Positions 1 to 8,053 of a stretch of DNA of 64,000 nt are shown one piece after another. The stretch lies in assembly GCA_943912755.1 (NCBI GenBank), contig CALTWF010000006.1, forward strand, positions 38,858-102,857, in the 5' to 3' direction. The position numbers and the translations under genes were made by a program. Each line of letters opens with the position of its first letter. Position 1 is the first letter of the stretch. The notes beneath the pieces were generated by a model. It ran no database searches. It was not told the DNA's origin and was given only the letters and a program-made list of their open reading frames with translations. The DNA comes from an uncultured Pseudomonas sp. (GTDB lineage Bacteria; Pseudomonadota; Gammaproteobacteria; Pseudomonadales; Pseudomonadaceae).

Positions 1-686
1 GCGGCGAGTTCGCGGGTCATGGTCGGGGTCGAGCCGAGGTCGTGCTCGCCGGTGGCGATCAGGGTCGGCACCTGGATGCTGCCGAGGTCGTCGGCACGGT
101 ACATGTCCTGGGTGGCGAACAGTTCGTAGGTGGTCAGGTAGCCCTGCGGGTCGTTGCCGGCCAGGGTCTGGCGGATGGCCGCGACCTGGGCCGGGTTGGC
201 CGCCTGGTATTCGCGGCTGAACCAGCGCGCCAGGGCCGCTTCGGCATTGGCGTCGGGGCCGTGTTCGGCGGCCTGGGCGGCGCGGGCGATGACGCCGGCG
301 CTCTGCTCGGGGCTGCGGTTGAACACGCTGTTGAGCACCACCAGCGCCGCCAGGCGTTGCGGGCAGTGCAGGGCGAAGGCGCGGGCGACCAGGCCGCCCA
401 TGGAGAAACCGATCACCGTGGCCTGGGCGATCTGCAGGTGGTCGAGCAGTTCCAGCAGTTGTTCGGCGTAGCCCTGCAGGCCGGTGCCGGCAGCGGGACG
501 CGGGCTCTGGCCGTGGCCGAGCATGTCGTAGGCGATGACACGGTAATCGCCGGCGAGGCCGACGAACTGTCCGCCCCACATTTCTTTGTTCAGGCCCACG
601 CCGTGGATCAGTACCACGGGTTGGCCCTGGCCGCAGTCCAGGTAGCTGGTACCGGCAGGTGTACGTTCAGCGACAGGCTGAATCAT
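1..686 (-). CDS. alpha/beta hydrolase (C-terminus outside window)
   Basis: Alpha/beta-hydrolase-fold enzyme; the last part of the gene lies beyond the left edge. Reading the minus strand from ATG at 686, the protein shows the oxyanion-loop HGVG at residues 28-31, the nucleophile elbow GFSMGG with Ser95, and a GEHD segment near residue 214 that probably carries the acid; the catalytic His would be outside the window. A GGAG ribosome site precedes the ATG. It follows the AA_synth gene by 64 bases on the same strand and is probably cotranscribed with it. In Rut-type pathways a hydrolase of this size (RutD) acts after a flavin monooxygenase; whether this protein does the same is inference. Substrate unknown. 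Confidence 0.85.
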   Translation of the reverse strand, partial: MIQPVAERTPAGTSYLDCGQGQPVVLIHGVGLNKEMWGGQFVGLAGDYRVIAYDMLGHGQSPRPAAGTGLQGYAEQLLELLDHLQIAQATVIGFSMGGLVARAFALHCPQRLAALVVLNSVFNRSPEQSAGVIARAAQAAEHGPDANAEAALARWFSREYQAANPAQVAAIRQTLAGNDPQGYLTTYELFATQDMYRADDLGSIQVPTLIATGEHDLGSTPTMTRELA

Positions 687-750
687 GGTGGGGCGCTCCT
701 TCAGAGTCGGGCGTGGTGCGACCCACGCCCCGGCCCGGTGGACATTGTTG

Positions 751-1341
751 TTATTGGTTTTTTTCTGCTGCCAGTTCTTCCAGGTCGATGTAGCGGTTGC
801 CGATGCGCGGGTGCAGGCGGCCGCCGTCGGAGGCGCCGAGGACCACGACGATCTCGTCGGCACGCGGGGCGTCTTCGATCTGCATTTCCAGGGTGATGTA
901 GTGCGAGCGCTGGCCTTCGTCGTCCTTCTGCATCATCGGGATCTGGATCGAGGTGCCCGGGCCGCCGCGCTTGTTGGTGAAGCTCAGGTAGCTCTTGGCC
1001 TGCACCGCTTCGCGGTAGTGGTTGCCGAAGCGCAGGGTGTGGATCACTGCCGAGGCGTGCTCGATCTCGCCATCAGCGCCGACCACCGCCGCCTTGCCGT
1101 AGGCCTCGATCTTGTCTGCACCGCCGATGGCGGCGGTCAGGCGCTCGACCATCAGTGCGCCGAGGTCGGAGCAGTTGGCACGGATTTCCGGCTTGAGGTC
1201 TTCGACGAAGCCGCGACCGGCCCATGGGTTCTTGATCACCACGGCCAGGCCGACCATGGTCACCGGCTTGTCGGTGGCCTTGCCGCCTTCGATGCGGGTT
1301 TCTTCGGAGTAGGTGACGATCTTGCGGATTTCGAAACTCAT
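751..1341 (-). CDS. AA_synth (DUF1185) family protein
   Basis: 196-residue protein of the PF06684 'amino acid synthesis' family (DUF1185), whose known structures are a variant of the chorismate-mutase-like fold and whose biochemical role is unsettled. The start is ATG 1341 (MSFEIRKIV), because the longer reading frame upstream runs into the promoter/operator sequence; AGGAG lies about 10 bases upstream. Family-like segments include the NPWAGRGFVEDL stretch and the GGPGTSIQIP stretch near the C-terminal third. The gene lies between its own operator-like promoter (1384-1395) and the alpha/beta hydrolase, within a cluster with a flavin monooxygenase, its reductase and a nucleobase permease. The family is often found with such catabolic genes, but no reaction can be assigned. 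Confidence 0.85.
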   Translation of the reverse strand: MSFEIRKIVTYSEETRIEGGKATDKPVTMVGLAVVIKNPWAGRGFVEDLKPEIRANCSDLGALMVERLTAAIGGADKIEAYGKAAVVGADGEIEHASAVIHTLRFGNHYREAVQAKSYLSFTNKRGGPGTSIQIPMMQKDDEGQRSHYITLEMQIEDAPRADEIVVVLGASDGGRLHPRIGNRYIDLEELAAEKNQ

Positions 1342-1383
1342 GGGGCAGGGCTCCTGGGGAGTGTGTTTAGGTCTTGTTGTCTG

Positions 1384-1395
1384 ATGGTATACCAT
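1384..1395. promoter_or_regulatory. operator-like palindrome ATGGTATACCAT before the AA_synth gene
   Basis: Perfect 12-base palindrome 43 bases upstream of the AA_synth start. About 37 bases around it (1377-1415) are nearly identical to the segment upstream of the flavin reductase gene (3571-3609), including the flanking TTGCAC/TTGCAA on the minus strand, which could be a -35 element with TACCAT 16 bases downstream. The shape TGGTATACCA fits operators of GntR-family (FadR/VanR-like) repressors. No regulator gene is visible in the window, so the protein that binds is inferred only. Confidence 0.55.
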
Positions 1396-1500
1396 AATAT
1401 TTGATGTGCAAGAGGGCAGAGAAAATTTCTCTGGGGGAGGGGATCAGTGGTTGTCGGAAGGAGGGGGCCAGGCTTGGGTGGGCGGTGTTTCAGCTATGGC

Positions 1501-1576
1501 AATCGCTGGCAAGCCAGCTCCCACAGGGTCCGGTGCATGCAGTACCTGTGGGAGCTGGCTTGCCAGCGATGAGGCC
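1501..1576. repeat. REP palindrome pair
   Basis: Two inverted copies of the Pseudomonas REP core (gctggcaagccagctcccac) separated by about 20 bases. The pair lies between the 78-aa gene and the AA_synth promoter, that is, between the two transcription units of the cluster, where such elements commonly sit. Confidence 0.85.
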
Positions 1577-1595
1577 CGAAAGGGCGGAGGAGATA

Positions 1596-1832
1596 TCAGT
1601 GCTTGTCGAGTTGTTGATCCACCAGCCATCTACCATGGGCCAACGAGGCATGCTGAGCATTGTCCAGATCGGAGAGGTACATCATTGACACCGGCAACGG
1701 CAGGCGTCGGCTGGTATGGCCCTGGGGATCGGTGATCAGGCAGCCCCCGGCGTAGGGGGTGGGAATGCCGGGGTGGGTTTCGACGCTGGCGGTGATGATG
1801 TGGTTGCGGTGCACGCATTCAAGGGTTTTCAT
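1596..1832 (-). CDS. hypothetical 78-aa protein in the flavin monooxygenase cluster
   Basis: Small protein with the start taken as ATG 1832 (MKTLECVHRNH), preceded by AGGTCAGG; the longer frame upstream is antisense/out-of-frame to the monooxygenase gene and has non-native composition. It has no membrane segment and no motif I recognise; it is rich in His and has a Pro-Gly stretch (HPGIPTPYAGG). It follows the LLM oxidoreductase by 91 bases in the same direction and ends just before the REP pair, so it is probably the last gene of the flavin reductase/monooxygenase unit. Codon use looks normal for the neighbourhood. Function unknown. Confidence 0.6.
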   Translation of the reverse strand: MKTLECVHRNHIITASVETHPGIPTPYAGGCLITDPQGHTSRRLPLPVSMMYLSDLDNAQHASLAHGRWLVDQQLDKH

Positions 1833-1923
1833 CGTCCTGACCTCGCTGCGGAAAAATCGCAAGTCTCCTATCGATATACCACAGCGTCGGGCCGGGGTTC
1901 CCCGGCCCGACGAACGTCGCGGA

Positions 1924-2967
1924 TCAGCGGAACGCCGGCACCACTTCCTTGATGAACAGTTCCAGCGACTTGCGCTTCTCTTCGTGGGGCAGGCTGTTGT
2001 CGCACCAGAAGCTGAACTCGTCGACACCCAGTTCCTGGTAGTAGCGGATGCGCTCGATGACTTCCTTCGGCGTGCCGATCATCGCGGTCCTGTGCAGGCT
2101 TTCCAGTTCGAACTCTGGACGGCCGGCGAACTTCTCCTCAGGACTCGGCGCGAGGAAGCCGTTCTCCGGTACCTGCTTGTTGCCGAACCAGGCATCGAAG
2201 GTGCGGTAGAAGCGGTTGATCGCCTGGGCGCCGACCTTCCAGCCTTCAGGATCGTTCTCGGCGTGCACGTGGGTGTGGCGCAGCACCATGAGTTGCGGGC
2301 GCGGTACGCCGGGGTTGTTGGCCAGGGCGTTTTCGAACTTGTTCTTCAGGTCGACCACTTCCTCGTCGCCCTTCATCAAGGGCGTGACCATGACGTTGCA
2401 ACCGTTGGCCACGGCGAAGTTGTGCGAGTCCGGGTCGCGGGCGGCGATCCACATCGGCGGGGTCGGCTGCTGGATCGGCTTGGGCACCGAGGTGGAGGTG
2501 GGGAATTTCCAGATGGCGCCGTCGTGGGCGTAGTCGCCCTGCCACAGGGCGCGCACCGCCGGGACCATCTCGCGCAGCGCGGCGCCGCCTTCGGAGGCCG
2601 GCATGCCGTTGGCCATGCGGTCAAATTCGAACTGGTAGGCGCCGCGGGCCAGGCCCACTTCCATGCGCCCGTTGCTGATCACGTCGAGCAGGGCGCATTC
2701 GCCGGCCACGCGGATCGGGTTCCAGAACGGCGCGATGATGGTGCCGGCACCGAGGTGGATGGTTTCGGTGCGCGCGGCGAGGTAGGCCAGCAGCGGCATC
2801 GGGCTTGGCGAGATGGTGTATTCCATGGCGTGGTGTTCGCCGATCCACACGGTGCTGAAGCCGCCTTTCTCGGCCATCAGGGTCAGCTCGGTCAGGTCTT
2901 CGAACAGCTGCCGGTGGCTGACCTGGTCATCCCAGCGTTCCATGTGGACGAACAACGAAAATTTCAT
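1924..2967 (-). CDS. LLM-class flavin-dependent monooxygenase
   Basis: 347-residue bacterial-luciferase-like (LLM) oxidoreductase that uses reduced FMN from a separate reductase to oxygenate a small substrate. The N-terminus (MKFSLFVHME) forms the first TIM-barrel strand; WIGEHH near residue 42, the GAGTIIAPFWNP stretch and the NGRMEVGLARG segment are characteristic of the family, and the 347-aa length is typical. The partner flavin reductase lies 70 bases upstream in the same direction. The pair together with the alpha/beta hydrolase and NCS1 permease resembles RutA/RutF/RutD/RutG, which suggests oxidative opening of a heterocycle, but the actual substrate cannot be read from sequence. Confidence 0.9.
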   Translation of the reverse strand: MKFSLFVHMERWDDQVSHRQLFEDLTELTLMAEKGGFSTVWIGEHHAMEYTISPSPMPLLAYLAARTETIHLGAGTIIAPFWNPIRVAGECALLDVISNGRMEVGLARGAYQFEFDRMANGMPASEGGAALREMVPAVRALWQGDYAHDGAIWKFPTSTSVPKPIQQPTPPMWIAARDPDSHNFAVANGCNVMVTPLMKGDEEVVDLKNKFENALANNPGVPRPQLMVLRHTHVHAENDPEGWKVGAQAINRFYRTFDAWFGNKQVPENGFLAPSPEEKFAGRPEFELESLHRTAMIGTPKEVIERIRYYQELGVDEFSFWCDNSLPHEEKRKSLELFIKEVVPAFR

Positions 2968-3037
2968 CAGGCGTTTCCTCGGCTCTTGTTAGCGGTGGCC
3001 CGTCGGATCAGGCGGGCGCATTGAGAAGAATAGGGGC

Positions 3038-3523
3038 TCAGGCGAAGGCCGGAAGGCTGGCCATCTTGCCGCGGCAATAAACCAGCGGGCTCGGCGCTTC
3101 GGCGGGAACGATCAGGTTCTTGACGGCGCCGACCATGATGGCGTGGTCGCCACCTTCGTATTCGCGCCACAGTTCGCATTCGATGATCGCCGTGGCATTG
3201 GCCAGCAACGGGTTGCCCAGCGTGCTCAGGGTCCACTCGATGCCCTGGGCCTTGTCCTTGCCCTTTTTGGCAAATGCGTAGGCCTCGGCCTGTTGCTGGC
3301 CGGAGAGCAGGTGGATGGCGAACTTTTTGCTGCGGATCAGTACCGGGTAGGAGTCGGAGCTGTAGTTGGGGCAGAACAGCACCAGCGGCGGGTCCATGGA
3401 CAGCGAGCTGAAGGCGCTGGCGGTGAGGCCGACGATCTGGCCGTCGTCGTCCAGGGTGGTGATGACCGTGACGCCGGACGGGAAGGAGCCCAGGACGTTC
3501 TTGTAGACGGTTGCGTCGATCAT
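3038..3523 (-). CDS. flavin reductase family protein
   Basis: 161-residue protein of the FMN-binding split-barrel flavin reductase family (PF01613), which supplies reduced FMN to two-component monooxygenases. The N-terminal FPSGVTVITT, the LTASAFSSLSMDPPL segment and the GGDHAIMVGAV segment near residue 125 are the family landmarks; length is as in RutF and related reductases. The ATG at 3523 opens the frame and the following gene is the LLM monooxygenase, its expected partner. It is the first gene of a leftward unit that starts at the operator-like element at 3578-3589, divergent from the permease. Confidence 0.9.
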   Translation of the reverse strand: MIDATVYKNVLGSFPSGVTVITTLDDDGQIVGLTASAFSSLSMDPPLVLFCPNYSSDSYPVLIRSKKFAIHLLSGQQQAEAYAFAKKGKDKAQGIEWTLSTLGNPLLANATAIIECELWREYEGGDHAIMVGAVKNLIVPAEAPSPLVYCRGKMASLPAFA

Positions 3524-3577
3524 GGCGTGATCCTCGGATGCAGCGGTTGGTCCGCGTTTTTATCGTTGATGTGTCTG

Positions 3578-3589
3578 ATGGTATACCGT
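3578..3589. promoter_or_regulatory. operator-like element ATGGTATACCGT before flavin reductase
   Basis: Second copy of the duplicated promoter/operator. The palindrome GGTATACC is intact. On the minus strand TTGCAA and, 16 bases on, TACCAT could be the promoter boxes overlapped by the operator. It shares the string ATACC(A/G)TAATA with the sites at 1384 and 3754. The region 3524-3851 holds only this element, the next one and the two divergent promoters; I see no gene in it. Confidence 0.55.
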
Positions 3590-3739
3590 AATACCTAATT
3601 TGCAAGAGGATTTTTCCTCGCCTGACGAACGCTTTGATCCAGGTCAATGCCCAATGAATGCGGGGGTTCTGGCGGTAATGGCGCAAGCGGCGGAGGCGCT
3701 GCAAGCAGATCAGTTGGTCGGCAAAACGGCGAATCAGTG

Positions 3740-3770
3740 TTGTCAAAAGCTTGGAATACCATAATATGGT
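3740..3770 (+). promoter_or_regulatory. promoter of the NCS1 permease with overlapping operator
   Basis: TTGTCA at 3740-3745 and TAATAT at 3762-3767, separated by 16 bases, form a convincing sigma-70 promoter about 85 bases before the permease. The -10 box lies inside ACCATA-A-TATGGT (3758-3770), a perfect inverted repeat of six bases with one central base, and shares ATACCATAATA with the element at 1384. A repressor bound here would block polymerase and coordinate the permease with the leftward catabolic genes. Confidence 0.6.
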
Positions 3771-3851
3771 CTTCAGCTTCGACGCCGCTTGTAGCGTGCT
3801 GCAAGTGGTTTTCTACAAAGATAAAAACAGAACCTTTCGAGCTTTTTGCCC

Positions 3852-5249
3852 ATGTCCCAAACGTCTTCGCAACACCAGTTGATCGAAAACCATACGGTCG
3901 ATTACGTACCGCCAGCAGAGCGCCACGGGAAGGCGCGGGATCTGTTCACGCTGTGGTTCAGCACCAATATCGCACCGCTGCCCATCGTCACCGGCGCCAT
4001 GGTGGTCCAGGTGTTCCACCTCAATCTGCTGTGGGGGCTGCTGGCCATCGTCCTCGGCCATCTGCTCGGCGGTATCGTCATCGCCCTGGCCTCGGCCCAG
4101 GGGCCGCAGCTGGGCATTCCGCAGATGGTCCAGAGCCGCGGCCAGTTCGGTCGCTATGGCGCGCTGCTGATCGTGTTCTTCACCGCGCTGATCTACGTCG
4201 GCTTCTTCATTTCCAATATCGTCCTGGCGGGCAAGTCGATCCACGGCATTGCGCCGGCGATTCCCATGCCGGCGTCGATCATCATCGGTGCGCTGAGCGC
4301 CACCGCCATTGGCGTGATCGGCTACAACTTCATCCATACCCTCAACCGCATCGGCACCTGGGTCATGGGCACGGCGCTGCTGGCCGGTTTCATCATGATG
4401 TTCAGCCAGGAGCTACCGGCGGACTTCTTCAGCCGTGGCGGCTTCAACCTGTCCGGCTGGATCGCCACGCTGTCGCTGGGGGTGATCTGGCAGATCAGCT
4501 TCTCGCCCTATACCTCGGACTACTCGCGCTACCTGCCGCGCGAAGTGGGAATCGCCAAACCGTTCTGGGCCACCTATTTCGGCGCCACCCTGGGCACCAT
4601 CCTGTGCTTCAGTTTCGGCGCCATCGCCGTGCTGCTGGTACCGGAAGGCACCGAGGCAATGGACGCGGTGAAACAGGCCACCGGCTGGCTGGGGCCGATC
4701 CTGATGGTGCTGTTCCTGCTCAACATCATCAGCCACAACGCCCTCAACCTGTATGGCGCGGTGCTGTCGATCGTCACCTCGATCCAGACCTTCGCTGCCA
4801 ACTGGACGCCGAGCATCAAGGTGCGCGTGGTGCTGGCCGGGGTGATCCTGCTGGGCTGCTGCCTGACCGCGCTGAGTGCCAGCGCCGACTTCATCGGCCA
4901 CTTCATCGGCCTGATCCTGGCCCTGCTGCTGGTGCTGGTGCCCTGGGCGTCGATCAACATCATCGACTTCTACCTGATCAAGCGCGGCCACTACGACATC
5001 GCCTCGATCTTCGCCGCCGACGGCGGTATCTACGGGCGCTTCAACCCGCACGCGATCATCGCCTATGCCTTCGGCATCCTGGTGCAGTTGCCGTTCGCCA
5101 ACACCTCGCTGTACGTCGGGCCCTACGCCAACCTGGTGGAAGGTGCCGACCTGTCGTGGCTGGTCGGCCTGGCGGTGACCGTGCCGCTGTACTACTGCCT
5201 GGCGACCCGGGGGCGCAAGGAGGCGCTGGTAGCTGCCTGGCGCAGCTGA
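3852..5249 (+). CDS. NCS1-family cytosine/purine permease
   Basis: 465-residue integral membrane transporter of the NCS1 family (CodB/purine-cytosine permease type, COG1457), expected to import a nucleobase or related heterocycle with a cation. About 12 hydrophobic helices are visible. The N-terminal ARDLFTLWFSTNIAPLP segment and the SFSPYTSDYSRYLP segment in the middle are hallmarks of the family. ATG 3852 (MSQTSSQ) is preferred over TTG 3846. Divergent from the flavin reductase gene and under a related operator, it probably supplies the substrate for the monooxygenase pathway. Specificity among cytosine, allantoin, hydantoin and similar compounds cannot be decided here. Confidence 0.88.
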   Translation: MSQTSSQHQLIENHTVDYVPPAERHGKARDLFTLWFSTNIAPLPIVTGAMVVQVFHLNLLWGLLAIVLGHLLGGIVIALASAQGPQLGIPQMVQSRGQFGRYGALLIVFFTALIYVGFFISNIVLAGKSIHGIAPAIPMPASIIIGALSATAIGVIGYNFIHTLNRIGTWVMGTALLAGFIMMFSQELPADFFSRGGFNLSGWIATLSLGVIWQISFSPYTSDYSRYLPREVGIAKPFWATYFGATLGTILCFSFGAIAVLLVPEGTEAMDAVKQATGWLGPILMVLFLLNIISHNALNLYGAVLSIVTSIQTFAANWTPSIKVRVVLAGVILLGCCLTALSASADFIGHFIGLILALLLVLVPWASINIIDFYLIKRGHYDIASIFAADGGIYGRFNPHAIIAYAFGILVQLPFANTSLYVGPYANLVEGADLSWLVGLAVTVPLYYCLATRGRKEALVAAWRS

Positions 5250-5261
5250 CGCCGGACAAAC

Positions 5262-5291
5262 AAAAATGCCGCGATCACTCGCGGCATTTTT
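5262..5291. terminator. bidirectional intrinsic terminator
   Basis: Nine-base stem ATGCCGCGA/TCGCGGCAT with loop TCAC, flanked by an A run on the left and a T run on the right, between the convergent permease and gloA genes. It can end transcription from both sides. Confidence 0.9.
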
Positions 5292-5307
5292 CATTTCCGG
5301 GACCGGC

Positions 5308-5829
5308 TTAGAACTCGGTCGGCTGGATGATCTCGACCCAGTAGTCGTCCGGGTCCTTGATGAATGCCAGGTGCTTCATGCGTCCGTCGCTCAGGCGCTT
5401 CTGGAACGCCACGCCGAGGGCTTCGAAGCGCTCGCAGGCGGCGCGGATATCCGGCACGGAAATGCAGATATGGCCGAAACCGCGCGGGTCGGTGTTGCCG
5501 TTGTGGTAGGCGAAGTCGGCATCGTTCTCGGTGCCGTGGTTATGGGTCAGCTCAAGGATGCCGGGGATCGACTTCATCCACTCGGTGCGCTTGGCCGCGT
5601 CGGCCGGGATCTGTGCCTTGTCGACCAGGGCGAGGAAGTACAGGCTGAACTCGGCTTCCGGGAAGTCGCGCTTTTCCACCAGGCTGAAGCCCAGCACGCG
5701 GGTGTAGAAGTCGAGGGACTTGGTGACGTCCTTGACCCGCAGCATGGTGTGGTTGAACACGAAGTTACGGGTGGCGGCATCGGCTTGCGCGGTGACGCCG
5801 GGGAGGTTATTGAGATCTTGCAGGCTCAT
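5308..5829 (-). CDS. gloA: lactoylglutathione lyase (glyoxalase I)
   Basis: 173-residue cytoplasmic glyoxalase I, which isomerises the methylglyoxal-glutathione hemithioacetal to S-lactoylglutathione. The expected metal ligands are visible as His27 (FNHTML), Glu93 (LELTHN), His120 (GFGHIC) and Glu166 (WVEIIQ). The protein is of the longer class with an intact insert between the two VOC modules. ATG 5829 (MSLQDLNN) is chosen over GTG 5835 because the family in Pseudomonas begins MSL. Its gene stands alone, facing the permease across a shared terminator. Confidence 0.95.
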   Translation of the reverse strand: MSLQDLNNLPGVTAQADAATRNFVFNHTMLRVKDVTKSLDFYTRVLGFSLVEKRDFPEAEFSLYFLALVDKAQIPADAAKRTEWMKSIPGILELTHNHGTENDADFAYHNGNTDPRGFGHICISVPDIRAACERFEALGVAFQKRLSDGRMKHLAFIKDPDDYWVEIIQPTEF

Positions 5830-5918
5830 GGGCACTCCGCATCAGAAGGCCGGCGTCGGAAGCGCCAGCGGAAAGACAGGCGGCCATGATACGGAACTGA
5901 ATCCATTGCGCAAATGAC

Positions 5919-5974
5919 AACGCCCCGTGACACAGGCCACGGGGCGTTTGAATTAGAAGCCCGCCGAAGCGGGC
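5919..5974. terminator. tandem hairpins, terminator-like
   Basis: An 11-base stem AACGCCCCGTG/CACGGGGCGTT (5919-5948) followed by GCCCGC-cgaa-GCGGGC (5959-5974), located between gloA and the mvaU-like gene. The first hairpin has short A and T tracts and is a plausible terminator; the second is G+C-rich without a T run. Confidence 0.6.
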
Positions 5975-6044
5975 GCATGGGGCGCTAGTCCTTTAGCAGC
6001 CTTCATCCTGATCCAGTGCTTGTGAAAAATATGTGAAGCGAATT

Positions 6045-6404
6045 TCATTTACGCAACCAGCTGTCGACCTTTTCCGCACCGTACTGTTCTTTCCAGGCTT
6101 TAAGGCCGCGGTGGTTGCCGCCCTTGGTTTCGATCAGTTCACCGGTATGCGGGTTTTCATAGACTTTGACCACGCGCGCACGGCGGGTTTTCGGGGTACG
6201 CGCAACGGACTTGCCTACCGCCGCCGGATCGAGAATGGCGATGATGTCGCGCAGGCCCTTGTCGTAGGACTTCATCAGCGCGACAAGTTTCTGTTCGAAC
6301 TCGATTTCACGTTTAAGGCCGGCGTCCTTCTTCATTGTCTCCAGTTGTGCCAGCTGTTCCTGAAGGGCTTTTTCGGCGGCACGAAATTCTGCAAGTCGGG
6401 ACAC
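6045..6404 (-). CDS. MvaT/MvaU-family H-NS-like nucleoid protein
   Basis: 119-residue xenogeneic-silencing protein of the MvaT/MvaU family, the pseudomonad functional counterpart of H-NS. The N-terminal coiled coil (about residues 3-60) mediates oligomerisation; the C-terminal domain carries the family motif ETKGGNHRGLKAWK, which inserts into the minor groove of AT-rich DNA. I take GTG 6404 as the start (MSRLAEFRAAEK): AAGGAG lies 8 bases before it, whereas ATG 6410 would be only 2 bases from that site, and family members begin with a similar MSxLAEFR. The sequence is closer to MvaU than MvaT. Single-gene unit. The 343 bases between it and the porin gene hold AT-rich promoter sequence and no gene that I can support. 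Confidence 0.9.
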   Translation of the reverse strand: MSRLAEFRAAEKALQEQLAQLETMKKDAGLKREIEFEQKLVALMKSYDKGLRDIIAILDPAAVGKSVARTPKTRRARVVKVYENPHTGELIETKGGNHRGLKAWKEQYGAEKVDSWLRK

Positions 6405-6747
6405 GATCATCACTCCTTATCGAGGTGGACACGCGGTAACTGCAAGAGCAAGTAGCGAGCCACGGGTGGCTGTAACTAACAGCATGTTTTTCAGTGTAGT
6501 CAATTGACCATGGACTAACAGAACTCTTTTATTCAATCGGCTGATGGAACTTTCAAAGTTGCACATGTTCGCCTTGCCTGAGTATTAATACTTTGGTTTT
6601 TCCGAAGGCTGCGACCTTGGTCCAATGGGCCGTCGCAGAGCGCTTGGCGGATAATCGGCCGGCGCCGCGGGCAGCCCTGCGGCAGGCTTTTCACGGGGTC
6701 TGCAATCAGGCCCATCCGTTCGCTTTCAATTCGGATTCGTTGTACTC

Positions 6748-8037
6748 ATGGTTGTCCCTTTTTTCTGCTCCGGCGGGCGCGCACTCAGTGGCCTGGCGGG
6801 GTTGTTCGTCGCTGTTTCGGCGCAGGCCGGCGGTTTTATCGAAGACAGTAGCGCGCGTCTCGAAGCGCGCAATGTTTACTTCAATCGCGATTTCCGTGAT
6901 GGACACAGCAGTTCGGCGCAAGGCGCGTCGAAACGCGAGGAATGGGCCCAGGGTTTCATCCTGAATATCCAGTCCGGTTATACCGAGGGGGCGCTGGGCT
7001 TCGGCGTCGATGCACTGGGCATGTACGGCATCAAACTCGATTCAAGTGCCGCGGACAGCAACAGCGGCCTGCTGCCGTCCAGTGGACAGGATCCGCGTCA
7101 TTCGCAGGATCAATACGCCAAGCTGGGCCTGGCCGGCAAAGTTCGTTATTCCCGTTCAGTGCTGAAAGTCGGGGCGATGCTGCCGGATATGCCCCTGCTC
7201 AAATACAACGACGGCCGTCTGTTGCCAACGATGTTCCATGGCGCTGCGCTGACCTCGGAAGAAGTGCGCGACCTGCGCTTCACCCTGACCCGCCTGGACC
7301 GATACACCGCCCGCGATTCCACCGATGCCCAGGACATCCGCGTGCACTGCAAGAACAAGCGCTACGCCTGCGACACCACGGCCGATCACTTCGACTCGGC
7401 CGGGGTCGATTACCGTTTCAACGACCGCCTCAGCGCCCAGTACCAGGTGGCGAAACTGGAAAACATCTATCGCCAGCATTTCCTCGGCCTGGTTGCCAGC
7501 CAGCCGTTGCGCGCCGGCAAGCTGGCCGCCGACCTGCGGCTGATCAAGAGCGACGATATCGGCCGCGCCCGCGCCGGCGAGATCGATCATCGCGCCTTCA
7601 GCGGCATGCTCGGCTACAGCCTGGGCGGGCACAAGGTCAGTGCCGGCTGGCAGCGCATGTTCGGTGACAGCGCCATGCCATACCTGGATGGCAGCAACCC
7701 GTACCTGGTCAACTACGCCCAGGTCAACGACTTCGCCGCCGCCCGCGAGCGTTCCTGGCAACTGCGCTACGACTACGATTTCAAGGCCATGGGTGTCGAC
7801 GGCCTGAGCTTCTTCACCCGCTATATCGGCGGCGACCATATCCAGGTGCCCGGCAGCCTCGCCGAGGGTAAGGAGTGGGAGCGCGACAGCGAACTGAAGT
7901 ACCAGGTGCAGGGCGGCACCTTCAAGGACCTCAGCCTGCGCCTGCGCAATTCCACCTATCGCAGCAACTATGAAAAGTTCGCCCGCGACATGGATGAAAC
8001 CCGGCTGATCGTCAGCTACAACTTGTCGATCTGGTAA
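6748..8037 (+). CDS. OprD-family outer membrane porin
   Basis: 429-residue OprD-type channel of the outer membrane, which takes up small substrates such as amino acids, peptides or carboxylates. After a signal peptide ending around SAQAG, the mature protein starts GGFIEDSSARLEARNVYFNRD, partly the universal OprD opening; the C-terminus ends VSYNLSIW with the terminal aromatic residue needed for barrel assembly. ATG 6748 lacks a good ribosome site, so the true start is somewhat uncertain. The cysteine pair HCKNKRYAC near residues 200-210 may form an extracellular-loop disulfide. It is followed after 16 bases by cobF, which has no obvious functional link. Substrate unknown. Confidence 0.88.
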   Translation: MVVPFFCSGGRALSGLAGLFVAVSAQAGGFIEDSSARLEARNVYFNRDFRDGHSSSAQGASKREEWAQGFILNIQSGYTEGALGFGVDALGMYGIKLDSSAADSNSGLLPSSGQDPRHSQDQYAKLGLAGKVRYSRSVLKVGAMLPDMPLLKYNDGRLLPTMFHGAALTSEEVRDLRFTLTRLDRYTARDSTDAQDIRVHCKNKRYACDTTADHFDSAGVDYRFNDRLSAQYQVAKLENIYRQHFLGLVASQPLRAGKLAADLRLIKSDDIGRARAGEIDHRAFSGMLGYSLGGHKVSAGWQRMFGDSAMPYLDGSNPYLVNYAQVNDFAAARERSWQLRYDYDFKAMGVDGLSFFTRYIGGDHIQVPGSLAEGKEWERDSELKYQVQGGTFKDLSLRLRNSTYRSNYEKFARDMDETRLIVSYNLSIW

Positions 8038-8053
8038 GCCTCGGAAATCCCCC

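Noticed and set aside
3595..3804. 69-codon minus-strand frame in the divergent promoter region
   Set aside because: It overlaps both promoters and operators, is Pro-rich and has no ribosome site; taken as chance.
8038..8053. Cobalamin riboswitch controlling oprD-cobF
   Set aside because: There is no B12-box-like sequence before either gene in the window.
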